NCBI GenBank assembly: GCA_050012375.1
Contig: JBEKHH010000017.1
Location: 23,159-87,158, forward strand
Direction: 5' to 3'
Source of the DNA: PALSA-1353 sp050012375
GTDB lineage: Bacteria > Planctomycetota > Phycisphaerae > Tepidisphaerales > Tepidisphaeraceae
Length of the DNA: 64,000 nt
Shown: piece after piece, positions 33,242-41,699 of the stretch
Numbering within the stretch: position 1 is the first letter of the stretch
Layout: the number at the start of each line of letters is the position of its first letter
Program-made: the position numbers and the translations under genes
The notes under the pieces: model-generated
Told to the model about the DNA's origin: nothing
Database searches by the model: none
The model's input: only the letters and a program-made list of their open reading frames with translations

Positions 33242-34560
33242 TATTCGGTCCTCAACTTCTTCGGACCCACCGTGACAATCGTAAACGGCCCCGGTGGGTG
33301 CGAGCCGAGGTATTGATTCACCTGATCGACGGTTAACCGATCGATTTCCTGCTTGATTTCGTCCAGCGTCCGGATCCTTCCGCGCATGAAATAATCGTGC
33401 GCGATCGTCCCCGCGCGCGCCGACGTCGATTCCCCCTGCATGATCGTCCCGGCCTTCAGGCCTGTCTTGGCTCGGTCCAATTCCGCCTGCGTGATTCCCT
33501 CGGCAAGCCGATGAATCTCCCCAATAATGCAATCGAGCGTCGCCTGAGCGCGGTCATTGCTCGAGCCGGCATAGCTCAGGATCGCCCCCATCGATTTCAT
33601 GGAGGTGTACCCCGCCCACACGCTGTAGCACAGCGCCCGCCTTTCGCGGACTTCCGTGAACAGCCGCCCGCTCATGCCGCCGCCGAAAACCTCCATCGCC
33701 GCCCGAACGGCGTAATAATCCGGATCGGTCTCCGGCACGGATGGATAAGCGATTCCAATATGCGTCTGCTCGCTCTTTTGCCTTTCATGGTGATACGGCC
33801 CCGGCGACGGCGTCAGCTCCATCGGCCTCTCTGCCATCCCCGGCAGGTCCCCAAAATGCCTGGCCGCTTCATCCCTGATCTTCTCAAATTCAATGTTTCC
33901 CGCCAGCGCCAATATTGCGCCGCCGGCGTGATAGCGCTGCTTCCAATCCTCCCGGGAAAATTCCAGCGTCAGCTTCTTCAAATGCTCGATCTTTCCCATC
34001 GGGTTGTTCCCCAGCGGCGCAGGCAAAAACCATTCGCGAAGTTTCACGAGCAGCTTCTGTCGCGGATCGTCGTCCAATCCCTCCAAACTTTGCAGCGCCA
34101 GATCGCGTGCCGACTCGAATCCCGCCAGCGGCAACTGCGGCCGGCGCACGATGTCCGCATACGCCGCCAAAGATTCCACCACCCGATCCGCCACCGCCGC
34201 ACAACTGAATCGCGTGTGATGCACCCCGACGCTGCTGGATCGCTGCAAGCCCAGGCTGTCCAGATAGTCTGTCAATTGCCGGCTGTCCCTCGGCCCCGCC
34301 CCGCGTAAAACCAGGTCGGAGAGCACCGCGGCCGACCCGGATCGATTCATCGGATCCGTCGCCGATCCCGCCGGCAGCAGCAGCGTCATCGCCGCCGATT
34401 GCACCGCCGGCATCTTTTCGCCCAGCAATGTCAGTCCGTTTGCAAACTTGTGCAGAAAATAACGTTCGTCCAAAAGCGACTCCGTTTCCCTCCAAGCGGC
34501 GGGATTATAGGGGTCTTGCCGAAACGCGGAAAGGTGCAAGCCTGCGGGGCATTCAAGCAT
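33241..34560 (-). CDS. M16 peptidase-like protein, inactive partner subunit
   Basis: 439-residue M16 homologue. The HxxEH zinc motif is missing: the equivalent stretch reads SGSAAVLSDLVLRGAG. The C-terminal half keeps the M16 features (MEVFGGGMSGRLFTEVRERRALCYSVWAGY), including the Arg/Tyr pair that shapes the partner's substrate site. Overlap with the catalytic subunit gene by one base pairs the two. The true start may be downstream of ATG 34560, since homology begins near LDERYFLHKFANG. Confidence 0.85.
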   Translation of the reverse strand: MLECPAGLHLSAFRQDPYNPAAWRETESLLDERYFLHKFANGLTLLGEKMPAVQSAAMTLLLPAGSATDPMNRSGSAAVLSDLVLRGAGPRDSRQLTDYLDSLGLQRSSSVGVHHTRFSCAAVADRVVESLAAYADIVRRPQLPLAGFESARDLALQSLEGLDDDPRQKLLVKLREWFLPAPLGNNPMGKIEHLKKLTLEFSREDWKQRYHAGGAILALAGNIEFEKIRDEAARHFGDLPGMAERPMELTPSPGPYHHERQKSEQTHIGIAYPSVPETDPDYYAVRAAMEVFGGGMSGRLFTEVRERRALCYSVWAGYTSMKSMGAILSYAGSSNDRAQATLDCIIGEIHRLAEGITQAELDRAKTGLKAGTIMQGESTSARAGTIAHDYFMRGRIRTLDEIKQEIDRLTVDQVNQYLGSHPPGPFTIVTVGPKKLRTE

Positions 34561-35424
34561 TCAAGCAGGCGAATTCATTGCCGCCAGAGCGATTCGCAGA
34601 ATTTCACGGATGTCGCGCCGCTCAAAAGCCGCCTTCCCCCGGCTCCGCAGTTCCCGTCGAGCGGCATCATTCTTGAGCAAGTTCTGGCAGGTCTCCAGAA
34701 TCCCCTCCAGCGGCGAAAATGCCACCGCTTCCTTAAGATCAGGCTCGATATACGAGTCGGGATGGACATCCGAAACGACCGCTTTTTCGTTGGCCAGCAG
34801 ATACGAGACGCGCACCACTTCAAAAATCCGGCTCTGCTCGTACCGGTTGATGTTCAGGACAATTTTGGCCCTTGCGATCAGCTCATCTCTCTCCTTGCCA
34901 TATAAGCCGCAGGCAAACACGCATTTCACCCAGGCTTGGCAAAGGCTGTTGAAAGCCACCAAGCGGGCATTGGACGGCAATCCATAAAACAGGACGTCGA
35001 TGTCCTCGTTTTCACGTTTGGGGATTCGCCTGAGAATCGGCGACCACCCGACCGGAACCAGCGTCGGACTCCATTTCGGTTGAAATTGTCGCCAAACCTC
35101 CATGTTCCGCTGACTGTATTCCCAGACGCGAAACTGGCCGGCGATATTGCGCCACACCGGCCAGAGTCTTTCCGGGGAAATCTCCGCCAATTGCTCGAGG
35201 TTATAAAAGACCGTGTCCGCCGGGAATTGCCTGAACTCCGTCTCGCCCAACATCTGTCCGCCGAGCACGATGTTCGTCTTGCCGCGCCCAATTGAATTGA
35301 TCGCCGCCGACGTTTCATGTCCCAACTCGCTCAATCCCCATCGCAGAACGTCGATCACTTCACTGTAGCCGTACAGACCGTGCAGCCGCGGATTAGGAAC
35401 AATGTGGACGATGTGAAATCGCAT
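34561..35424 (-). CDS. Glycosyltransferase-like protein (CgeB/GT1-type C-terminus)
   Basis: 287 residues, no membrane segment. It begins MRFHIVHIVPNPRLHGLYGYSEVIDVL, then a KTNIVLGGQML segment, and the C-terminal half (IDVLFYGLPSNARL, AKIVLNINRYEQSRIFEVVRVSYLLANEKAVVSD) resembles the nucleotide-sugar domain of CgeB-like or GT1 glycosyltransferases. The tail AFSPLEGILETCQNLLKND fits as well. Donor and acceptor are unknown. It abuts the inactive M16 gene downstream, with a stop right at that gene's start. Confidence 0.7.
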   Translation of the reverse strand: MRFHIVHIVPNPRLHGLYGYSEVIDVLRWGLSELGHETSAAINSIGRGKTNIVLGGQMLGETEFRQFPADTVFYNLEQLAEISPERLWPVWRNIAGQFRVWEYSQRNMEVWRQFQPKWSPTLVPVGWSPILRRIPKRENEDIDVLFYGLPSNARLVAFNSLCQAWVKCVFACGLYGKERDELIARAKIVLNINRYEQSRIFEVVRVSYLLANEKAVVSDVHPDSYIEPDLKEAVAFSPLEGILETCQNLLKNDAARRELRSRGKAAFERRDIREILRIALAAMNSPA

Positions 35425-35453
35425 CTTCTATTTCACGACCCGATGCCCACGTC

Positions 35454-36761
35454 TCAATACAGCGGATTCATCACCATTCCCGTCGCCAATTTCGGAACGA
35501 AGAACGTGCTCTTCGGCGGCATCACTTCGTTGGTCTTGCCAAGCTCTTCCAGGGCATGCAGCGGAGTTGCCTTGAGCAGCAGGGCGATCTGATATTTCTT
35601 CCCATCCGTCATCGCCGAGACTTCCTTGCTGTAGGCCGTATATCCGCGCCCCGGCTCGACGCCGCCGGCGAATTTCGGCTTCAGCACTTCATCCAGCAGA
35701 TATCGCTGCACGATCGCCACATCCAATTGCCGCCACGCGGGCGAATGATCCGGTTCCACGCTCTTGAGCACGTCCGGATCGATGAAGGTGATCTGATGCG
35801 TCCTTCGCGTCCGCCCGTCGAACAAGCCAAACGTCGCCGCCGGCTGCTTGGGCAGAATGTTGTCGATGTAATGCGGCAATTGATCCTCGGCGACGTTCAC
35901 GTCCGTCACGTTCGCAACCGGCGCCAGCGCTTGCCTCAACGCCTCGACGTCGAACGTCTTCAATCCCGAAATCAATCGATGCGTTGGCAGGATGAGCAGG
36001 CCGTCATCCTGCATTCCCACCAGCACGAACATGCAGAAATTGGCCGGATGCGTCGGCGGCAGGGGGCCGCCGTGCGCTTTGGCAACCTCCGCTTGATACC
36101 GCAGCGCCATCGTATAGCGATGGTGCCCATCGGCGATATAAATCGGCCGCGCCCCCATGAGATCGATCACCGCGTTCTCCGTTTTGCTGTCGAATACCGT
36201 CCACAAATCGTTGCGAACTCCGTTCAGCGTCGCCGACATTTCCGGCTTGCCCTGGTTCTCGTACAGCATTCCCGTGACCTGCGACTTCGGATCCGAAAAC
36301 AGGCCGAATATCGGCGAAAGCTGCATCCGCGTCGCTCGCGTCAGTTTCAGGCGGTCCTCAATCGCCTCGGGATACGTCTTTTCATGCGGAACGACCTGCC
36401 CTTCGCCGAACGGGCTGAGCTTCACCCGCACGATCATGCCGCGCCGATGGAAGGTCCGCTGCCCATGCGAATACGTTTGGGAATAGGGATAGATCGCCGG
36501 CTTCTGATCGCGGGTCAGAATTCCGCGGGCCAACCAATCCTCCAACGTATCGTCGGCCGCCGCATACGCCGCATCCGGACCCACCGTCTTGGCCGGCAGA
36601 TGAGGCAAATCGACGGTGACGATGTTATGTTTTTGCTTCGCCTGCAGCGATCGTTTGCCCTGCTCGTCCAGGACGTCGTAGGGCGGCGCGATCAGATCGG
36701 AGAGATCCAACCCATTGTTCCGTGAATATCGCACTCCCGCAAACGGCAGAATCTGTGCCAC
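35454..36761 (-). CDS. DUF1015 family protein
   Basis: 435-residue protein of the DUF1015 (YheC/SerC-neighbour) family. Family marks are LIAPPYDVLDEQGK at the N-terminus, YPYSQTY, and the central HEKTYPEAIEDRLKLTRATRMQLSPIFGLF block, followed by YIADGHHRYTMALRYQ. Function is not established; in other bacteria the gene often lies near serA and serC. Those neighbours are absent here. It is monocistronic. Confidence 0.9.
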   Translation of the reverse strand: MAQILPFAGVRYSRNNGLDLSDLIAPPYDVLDEQGKRSLQAKQKHNIVTVDLPHLPAKTVGPDAAYAAADDTLEDWLARGILTRDQKPAIYPYSQTYSHGQRTFHRRGMIVRVKLSPFGEGQVVPHEKTYPEAIEDRLKLTRATRMQLSPIFGLFSDPKSQVTGMLYENQGKPEMSATLNGVRNDLWTVFDSKTENAVIDLMGARPIYIADGHHRYTMALRYQAEVAKAHGGPLPPTHPANFCMFVLVGMQDDGLLILPTHRLISGLKTFDVEALRQALAPVANVTDVNVAEDQLPHYIDNILPKQPAATFGLFDGRTRRTHQITFIDPDVLKSVEPDHSPAWRQLDVAIVQRYLLDEVLKPKFAGGVEPGRGYTAYSKEVSAMTDGKKYQIALLLKATPLHALEELGKTNEVMPPKSTFFVPKLATGMVMNPLY

Positions 36762-36840
36762 GAAAACTCTCCTCGTGAAAGCGCTCGAACATAAGGGTAT
36801 ACGCTAAAACTTCAAGAATCGTGCTAGTCGAATCATCTTC

Positions 36841-36947
36841 GCCCACTGGCATCGTCATTTGTCACTTGTCATTGGTCATTTGTCACTGGCGACAAAGTGG
36901 CGAAAATGAGACAAGGACAACTGGCAAATGACAAATGGAAAAGATGT
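36841..36947. repeat. Word-repeat inverted repeat, family C
   Basis: TCATTTGTCACTTGTCATTGG and TCATTTGTCAC words on the left face GGCAAATGACAAATGG on the right across a spacer of about 45 bases with its own GCGACAAAGTGGCG dyad. It lies in the 238-base gap between DUF1015 and hemQ. No gene is seen in the gap. Confidence 0.65.
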
Positions 36948-36999
36948 CCCTTGCCCCCTTTGGCAATCGGCACCGGGCATTCCCCCCAACCCCTTCCAA

Positions 37000-37731
37000 T
37001 CAGAACAATTGTTCCAAAATCCTCTCCACCGGCATCTGAACGCAAGTGAAGATCGGCGTGTCGCGCAGCGTGTATTTGCTGCTTTCCGTCCCCCGCAGCT
37101 CCATCACCAGATCGAGGAAATCCTTCGGTTCGTCGGTCTCGAAGGCGACCACGAATTCCTGATCGTCCAAGCCAAAGCTATAGGTCGTGTTCAGCTTCAC
37201 GCTCGGGTATTTGTTGCCGATTCTGATGTGCCCATCCATCACCGCCTGCCGCTCCTCCAGCGGCAAGAGATACCACGCCCGCGTCTTCACGAACGGATAA
37301 ATGAACAGGTACTTCCGCTTGCCCGGAACGATGTGCGTTCGGCTCTCGGCGGTATGAAACGGATCGACCTTGTCGATGTACATGCTCCGCTTGGTCATCG
37401 AGACCAGCGAATGCGGCGTGGTCAGATATCCCCCCAGCCGCGCCCGGTTGATCGCCTGTGTTTGCGCTTGGAATTCATCGGTTCCCGCCGAAATCCGCCA
37501 GAGCACAAAATCCGTGTCCGGCCGCAACCCCACGGTGCTGTAGGAGAGGCACATCAATCCTTGTCTCGGCTCGGCGAGGAGGGCGTTGAATTGGGCGCGG
37601 GCGTGCTCCTTGTCCAAATCCGGCAGGCGCCGGAAGGCCGGGTCCAGCTTGAAAAACGCGAAGTTCACGAACTGCCGGGTGACGGGCCGCGGGACCGCCT
37701 GCTGAGCCTGGGCCGTTGATGTTTGACTCAT
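37000..37731 (-). CDS. hemQ: Coproheme decarboxylase / chlorite dismutase-family protein (HemQ)
   Basis: Converts coproheme III to heme b by two decarboxylations in the coproporphyrin-dependent route. The 243-residue sequence has the family core: RQFVNFAFFKLDPAFR, the catalytic-Tyr region IYPFVKTRAWYLLP, MDGHIRIGNKYPSVKLNTTYSFGLDDQEFVVAFETD with the proximal His, and MELRGTESSKYTLRDTPIFT. I chose ATG 37731 because AAGGAG lies eight bases upstream. Other heme genes are not nearby. Confidence 0.9.
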   Translation of the reverse strand: MSQTSTAQAQQAVPRPVTRQFVNFAFFKLDPAFRRLPDLDKEHARAQFNALLAEPRQGLMCLSYSTVGLRPDTDFVLWRISAGTDEFQAQTQAINRARLGGYLTTPHSLVSMTKRSMYIDKVDPFHTAESRTHIVPGKRKYLFIYPFVKTRAWYLLPLEERQAVMDGHIRIGNKYPSVKLNTTYSFGLDDQEFVVAFETDEPKDFLDLVMELRGTESSKYTLRDTPIFTCVQMPVERILEQLF

Positions 37732-37794
37732 CTTGATCTCCTTCAGAGCCAAGGATTTTAGCCGTTTGCCCATCTATGGTACAAAGTCGGGACG

Positions 37795-38652
37795 ATGAAT
37801 CGCAATGTAATCCCAAAGGCATCTGATTCTCCGCGGCCTGTGCGTCTGGGCGGAGGAAGGTCCCGATTACATCGGGGCTGTATTTGTTTCGCATTCCTAA
37901 CCCTCCTCGCCGGATGCGCGACAAGGGTCATCGCGCCGCAGGGCCCCAACACCGTGATCGTTGTCCCGGGCCTCGGCGGCGACGGCGATGTCTACGCCCA
38001 GGTGGTCCGTTCGCTTTACGATCACGGCAGCGACGATTGCCTTCGCGTCTTCGGCTGGGGATACTCCTGGCCCCTGTTCTGGTTCACCATTTCCTCCAGC
38101 ACATTGCACGATTTCACCGAGCGGCAATTGGCCGATCAAATCGCGCAATGGCGGATGGATCACCCTCATTCGCATATCGTCCTGATCGCCCACAGCGCCG
38201 GGGCGGGCGTGGCGGTGGGGGCCCTGTCGCGACTTTCGGGGCCGATCGAAGTCGGCCCGGTCATCCTGCTCGCCCCGTCGCTGTCGCCGGATTTCGATTT
38301 ACGCCCCGCTCTGAAACACGCGGACATCATTCACGTATTTTATAGTCCCAATGACGATTTCTGGCAGGGATGGGGGCCGATCATTTTCGGAACTTATGAC
38401 GGCGCCCACCGCGACGCCGCCGGCCGAACGGGATTCTCCCTCGCCAACCTCAGCCCCTCGGAAAAGGCCAGGGTCATCCAACATCCCTACCAAAGCGAAT
38501 GGAACGACCTGGAGAATCACGGCGGGCATTTCGATTGGATGGCCGAGCCATTCGTCGGCGCCGTCCTCAAGCCCCTGATCGACCCGCCGCTACGGGAGGG
38601 CAGCACTATCGCCGCCGACACAGGGCAATCATCCGCGGCGAATCAGCATTGA
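37795..38652 (+). CDS. Alpha/beta-hydrolase-fold lipoprotein
   Basis: 285 residues. A lipobox LTLLAGC puts the lipid Cys at 41, after a long Arg-rich leader. The hydrolase core shows VIVVPGLGGDGDVYAQVV, a nucleophile elbow VLIAHSAGAGVAVGAL (AHSAG in place of GxSxG), and FYSPNDDFW with a likely catalytic Asp. A His near HGGHFDWMAEPF may complete the triad. The substrate is unknown; a surface or periplasmic esterase is plausible. Its end overlaps the end of the convergent methyltransferase gene by 47 bases. Confidence 0.75.
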   Translation: MNRNVIPKASDSPRPVRLGGGRSRLHRGCICFAFLTLLAGCATRVIAPQGPNTVIVVPGLGGDGDVYAQVVRSLYDHGSDDCLRVFGWGYSWPLFWFTISSSTLHDFTERQLADQIAQWRMDHPHSHIVLIAHSAGAGVAVGALSRLSGPIEVGPVILLAPSLSPDFDLRPALKHADIIHVFYSPNDDFWQGWGPIIFGTYDGAHRDAAGRTGFSLANLSPSEKARVIQHPYQSEWNDLENHGGHFDWMAEPFVGAVLKPLIDPPLREGSTIAADTGQSSAANQH

Positions 38653-39460
38653 GCTCGCTCCGGTCGTAATCGCCGTAGCATTTTTCGATCGCCAGTCCGT
38701 TTCGCTCCAGCAGCAACTGCAATTCCCGCGGAAAGACGAACGTCAGCGCGAACGCCACCCGCTGGCGATGCTCCGTGCCCCGCTGGTCGAACCATCGGTA
38801 GTGAAACGTCACCTTCTGAATCTGCGTCGCCGGATCGCGCTGGACGCGGGTCTCTCGGAAAACCGTGCGATTCAACTCCGGCACGTGGAACAGGACCGGG
38901 TCCAGGTTTTTCGACTTCGGCTGGGCGATCAGTTGCAGATTCGGCTGAAAGATGTCGAGCCAGAATCTCCCGCGCGGCTTCAGATGCCGCACAACCGCTT
39001 GCAGCAGGGCATCCTGATCCTCCAGCGTTTGAAACGCCAGAAACGTATTGAACAGCAGAACGACCCAATCGAATTTCCGGCGCAGGCGCAGTCGCAGCAC
39101 ATCGGCGCAGACAAAGGAAAGATCGCGTCGGGAGATTCCCAAGGCGTCGCGTTTGCGGCCAGCGATCTCCAGCATGTCCCGCGCATAATCCACGCCGACG
39201 ACGCGATGCCCCGCCTGCGCCAGCGGGATCGCCGCCCGGCCCGTGCCGACGGCCAATTCCAGCACGCTCTGCCGCCGCCGCGGCAAATGTCCCAGCAGGA
39301 ACGGAACGTCCCGCCGAAGCATCTCATGATGCGCGCACTCGGCGTCGTAATACTCGGCGATGGCGCGGTATTTCTTCATCGAAGCGCGATTAGCGGCGGT
39401 GCGACCTTTTCCGAGCTTGTCGAGGAGAGCACCGCGGGTTCCCCGATCCCCGTCTCCCAT
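38606..39460 (-). CDS. Class I SAM-dependent methyltransferase
   Basis: 284 residues with a standard SAM fold: VLELAVGTGRAAIPLAQAGHRVVGVDYARDML (motif I and the acidic end of strand 2), LSFVCADVLRLRL, and FDWVVLLFNTFLAFQTLEDQDALL (post-motif). Most homology starts at MKKYRAIAEYYD (ATG 39379), but ATG 39460 directly overlaps the lpxI stop (TGAATG), so coupling to lpxI is likely. Substrate unknown; linkage to lipid A synthesis is by position only. Confidence 0.82.
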   Translation of the reverse strand: MGDGDRGTRGALLDKLGKGRTAANRASMKKYRAIAEYYDAECAHHEMLRRDVPFLLGHLPRRRQSVLELAVGTGRAAIPLAQAGHRVVGVDYARDMLEIAGRKRDALGISRRDLSFVCADVLRLRLRRKFDWVVLLFNTFLAFQTLEDQDALLQAVVRHLKPRGRFWLDIFQPNLQLIAQPKSKNLDPVLFHVPELNRTVFRETRVQRDPATQIQKVTFHYRWFDQRGTEHRQRVAFALTFVFPRELQLLLERNGLAIEKCYGDYDRSELNADSPRMIALCRRR

Positions 39461-40342
39461 TCAGCGATTCCCATCCGGCCAATACCCGACGATGCTGATC
39501 TTATACCGCTGGGCCAATTCCAAAACCTTCGGCTTTTCCAGCATGATCGTCTTGCCCGGCTCCAGGACCAGCACCGCGGCGCGATTGGCGTGAAGCTTCT
39601 CGATGGTCGTCGTCCCGACCGTCGGAACGTCCAGTCGCATATCGTGATTCACATTGGAAACCTTGATCAGCGTCCACCCGCCGACTTTGCAAAGTTGCCC
39701 CGCCCGGTCGATCATCGCGTTGGTTCCCTCCACCGCTTCCACTGCGATCACGTTCTTGTCCACCACCGCGATCGATTGGCCGATATCCAGCCGGCTGATG
39801 GTCTGACACAAATCCCAGCCGAAGCGAATGTCTTCCCACTGCTTTTCGGTGGGGGCGGTTCGCGTCATTACGCCGGGCGTCGCCATGTGCTCCATAGAAT
39901 ATGTGGTTTGGTCGATCAAATGAATGCCCTCCGAAGCCAGTTCACGGTCGATCGCGCCCAGCACGGCCTGATCGCGCTTGTCTTGGCGAATGGTTCGGAA
40001 CCATACGCCGGCGGTTCTGAGGTCCGGAATATACTGGAACCACCGCCAGCGGTTGTAGAGTTTCCCCTTATCGACGCGTCCGACAAGGATCGCCTCTTTG
40101 CATCCCTGGGCGCGGAGGACGCGAATCCACTGTCCCCAGCGTAGGATCCCAACCCATTTGAAGACATCGACTTCCTGGCGGAGTTCCGGCCAGGCGCTGC
40201 CGCCGAACGCCGCCGCCACCACCTTCCGCCCGGCCGCCCTGGCTCCGCGGGCAACCAGCAGCGGAAAAATCCCCTCCCCCGCGATCAGACCCAGCGGCGA
40301 GTCCGATCCCGGCGATTTAAGCGAATCTGGCCCGGTCGTCAT
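39461..40342 (-). CDS. lpxI: UDP-2,3-diacylglucosamine pyrophosphatase LpxI
   Basis: Cleaves UDP-diacylglucosamine to lipid X in lipid A synthesis, the route used where LpxH is missing. The 293-residue protein fits DUF1009/LpxI: LGLIAGEGIFPLLVARGARAAGR at the N-terminus, KEAILVGRVDKGKLYN, and the C-terminal half with VDKNVIAVEAVEGTNAMIDRAG, LIKVSNVNHDMRLDVPTVGTTTI and VLVLEPGKTIML. Together with kdsB it shows a lipid A/Kdo pathway. Confidence 0.93.
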   Translation of the reverse strand: MTTGPDSLKSPGSDSPLGLIAGEGIFPLLVARGARAAGRKVVAAAFGGSAWPELRQEVDVFKWVGILRWGQWIRVLRAQGCKEAILVGRVDKGKLYNRWRWFQYIPDLRTAGVWFRTIRQDKRDQAVLGAIDRELASEGIHLIDQTTYSMEHMATPGVMTRTAPTEKQWEDIRFGWDLCQTISRLDIGQSIAVVDKNVIAVEAVEGTNAMIDRAGQLCKVGGWTLIKVSNVNHDMRLDVPTVGTTTIEKLHANRAAVLVLEPGKTIMLEKPKVLELAQRYKISIVGYWPDGNR

Positions 40343-40544
40343 GGCAAAACATTTTAGACGCGATTTGACCTACGCCAAGAGGGCGCGATTCAGTTGCCAT
40401 AAGCGGACTTTTCAACATCGCTTCGTCGTCGGTCAGCCCGCAGTGATTCGCGCCTCGGAACATGATCCGCAACCCGCGATCTCTGGGCAGCCGATCGGAG
40501 ATGGAGCGGGTGTTCGCCATGACACTTGCTGTGCAAGCCGGCGA

Positions 40545-41258
40545 CTAGGCGGAAAGCGAATGAGCCTTTTGTGATCGCCAAATGAGATACGGCGGCACCG
40601 CGAGCGAGAGAATCACCAACGCATGCAATAGGCCGTTGGAAATACCCTGAGCGGAAGATCCAAAGTTGAAACCCATACTGATATATCTGACTCCGCCGGG
40701 GACGGCCGTGCGACCGGCGTGAACTTGGGCCGTACCGCCCATCAATGCGATCAGGACCAAACCGACAGTGGGCCAAAAGGCCTTAAATCTTTGGCGGGCG
40801 GCGATGAGTCCGATTCCCCAACCGATAAGAATCGGCGCGCCGAAATAGAGCCACCTGCCCACGCCAAAATAAAAAATCGCGAACCCATTTACTCGGACGA
40901 AAGGTGTGTCGGTTCCCGGCAAAAGGAATTTCCAGCCAAACCACAAAATTAGACAGGCGACGAAGTATGCCCCGGCCAGAAGGAGCAGCGGGGCGAGACC
41001 GAAGACCGCCCACGGCGCTCGTACGCACCAGGATTGGAACTGACGCTGCCCGATCATCGCCTTGGAGAGATCATCCATCCCGCCGAGCCGGATAAGCGCC
41101 GCGGATTCCGCCACCCCCCGGCTGCGGCCCGCGCGCTCCTCTTCCGCCCGCAGGTCGTCCAAATGATCGGCAAGCTCGGCCAGATATCGCCGCACATGCC
41201 GTGGCGCGACGCCCGCCCGCAGCAAGCGTTCGCGAAGTTCATTGAATAGCTTTTCCAT
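40545..41258 (-). CDS. HAAS-type membrane protein downstream of PadR
   Basis: 237 residues. The N-terminal 80 are helical with ELADHLDDLRAEEERAGRS and AESAALIRLGGMDDL, matching the HAAS signalling domain often paired with PadR. About five membrane segments follow. ATG 41258 lies inside the end of the padR gene, so the two are coupled. The partner sensor or transporter is unknown. The 200-base gap to lpxI (40343-40544) shows no gene. Confidence 0.75.
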   Translation of the reverse strand: MEKLFNELRERLLRAGVAPRHVRRYLAELADHLDDLRAEEERAGRSRGVAESAALIRLGGMDDLSKAMIGQRQFQSWCVRAPWAVFGLAPLLLLAGAYFVACLILWFGWKFLLPGTDTPFVRVNGFAIFYFGVGRWLYFGAPILIGWGIGLIAARQRFKAFWPTVGLVLIALMGGTAQVHAGRTAVPGGVRYISMGFNFGSSAQGISNGLLHALVILSLAVPPYLIWRSQKAHSLSA

Positions 41259-41628
41259 GTTGCCTTCCCGTGAGGGTCTTTTTGATTGCATTCGCCAGAT
41301 GGGTCCAGGCCTCCGACAGATCAGCCAATCGATGCGATCCGACGGGCGTTACGGAATAGTAGATACGGCTGCGGCCGTTGACGGTTCTGCGCCGCGAGGT
41401 CAATGCCCCATCGCGTTCCAACCCGTGCAGCACAGGATAGACTACGCCTTCGCCGACTTCGATCACCGCGCCGGTGCGGCTTCGGATCGCTTGAACGATC
41501 TCATAGCCATACATTTCCTTTTGCTTGAGCAGTCTAAGGATCAGGAGTTCGGGAACTCCATTCATAAAATTCGGATTGGTCTGGCGCGCTGCCATCGAAA
41601 ATTCATGATACATCGTAGTTCGATGCAT
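41239..41628 (-). CDS. PadR-family transcriptional regulator
   Basis: Winged-helix repressor of about 107-129 residues. Family marks are LLILRLLKQKEMYGYEIVQAI, GEGVVYPVLHGLERDGAL and SRRRTVNGRSRIYYSVTPVG. The start is uncertain: ATG 41628, 41595 and 41565 are all in frame, and MNGVPELLILRLL (41565) is closest to the family start. It controls itself and the HAAS-type protein in many relatives. Confidence 0.88.
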   Translation of the reverse strand: MHRTTMYHEFSMAARQTNPNFMNGVPELLILRLLKQKEMYGYEIVQAIRSRTGAVIEVGEGVVYPVLHGLERDGALTSRRRTVNGRSRIYYSVTPVGSHRLADLSEAWTHLANAIKKTLTGRQHGKAIQ

Positions 41629-41699
41629 TGCAAGGCAATCATCGCCGCCGTTTGCAATTACTGAAATGTCGGCGATGCCATAGCGGCGCAGACCGCGAC

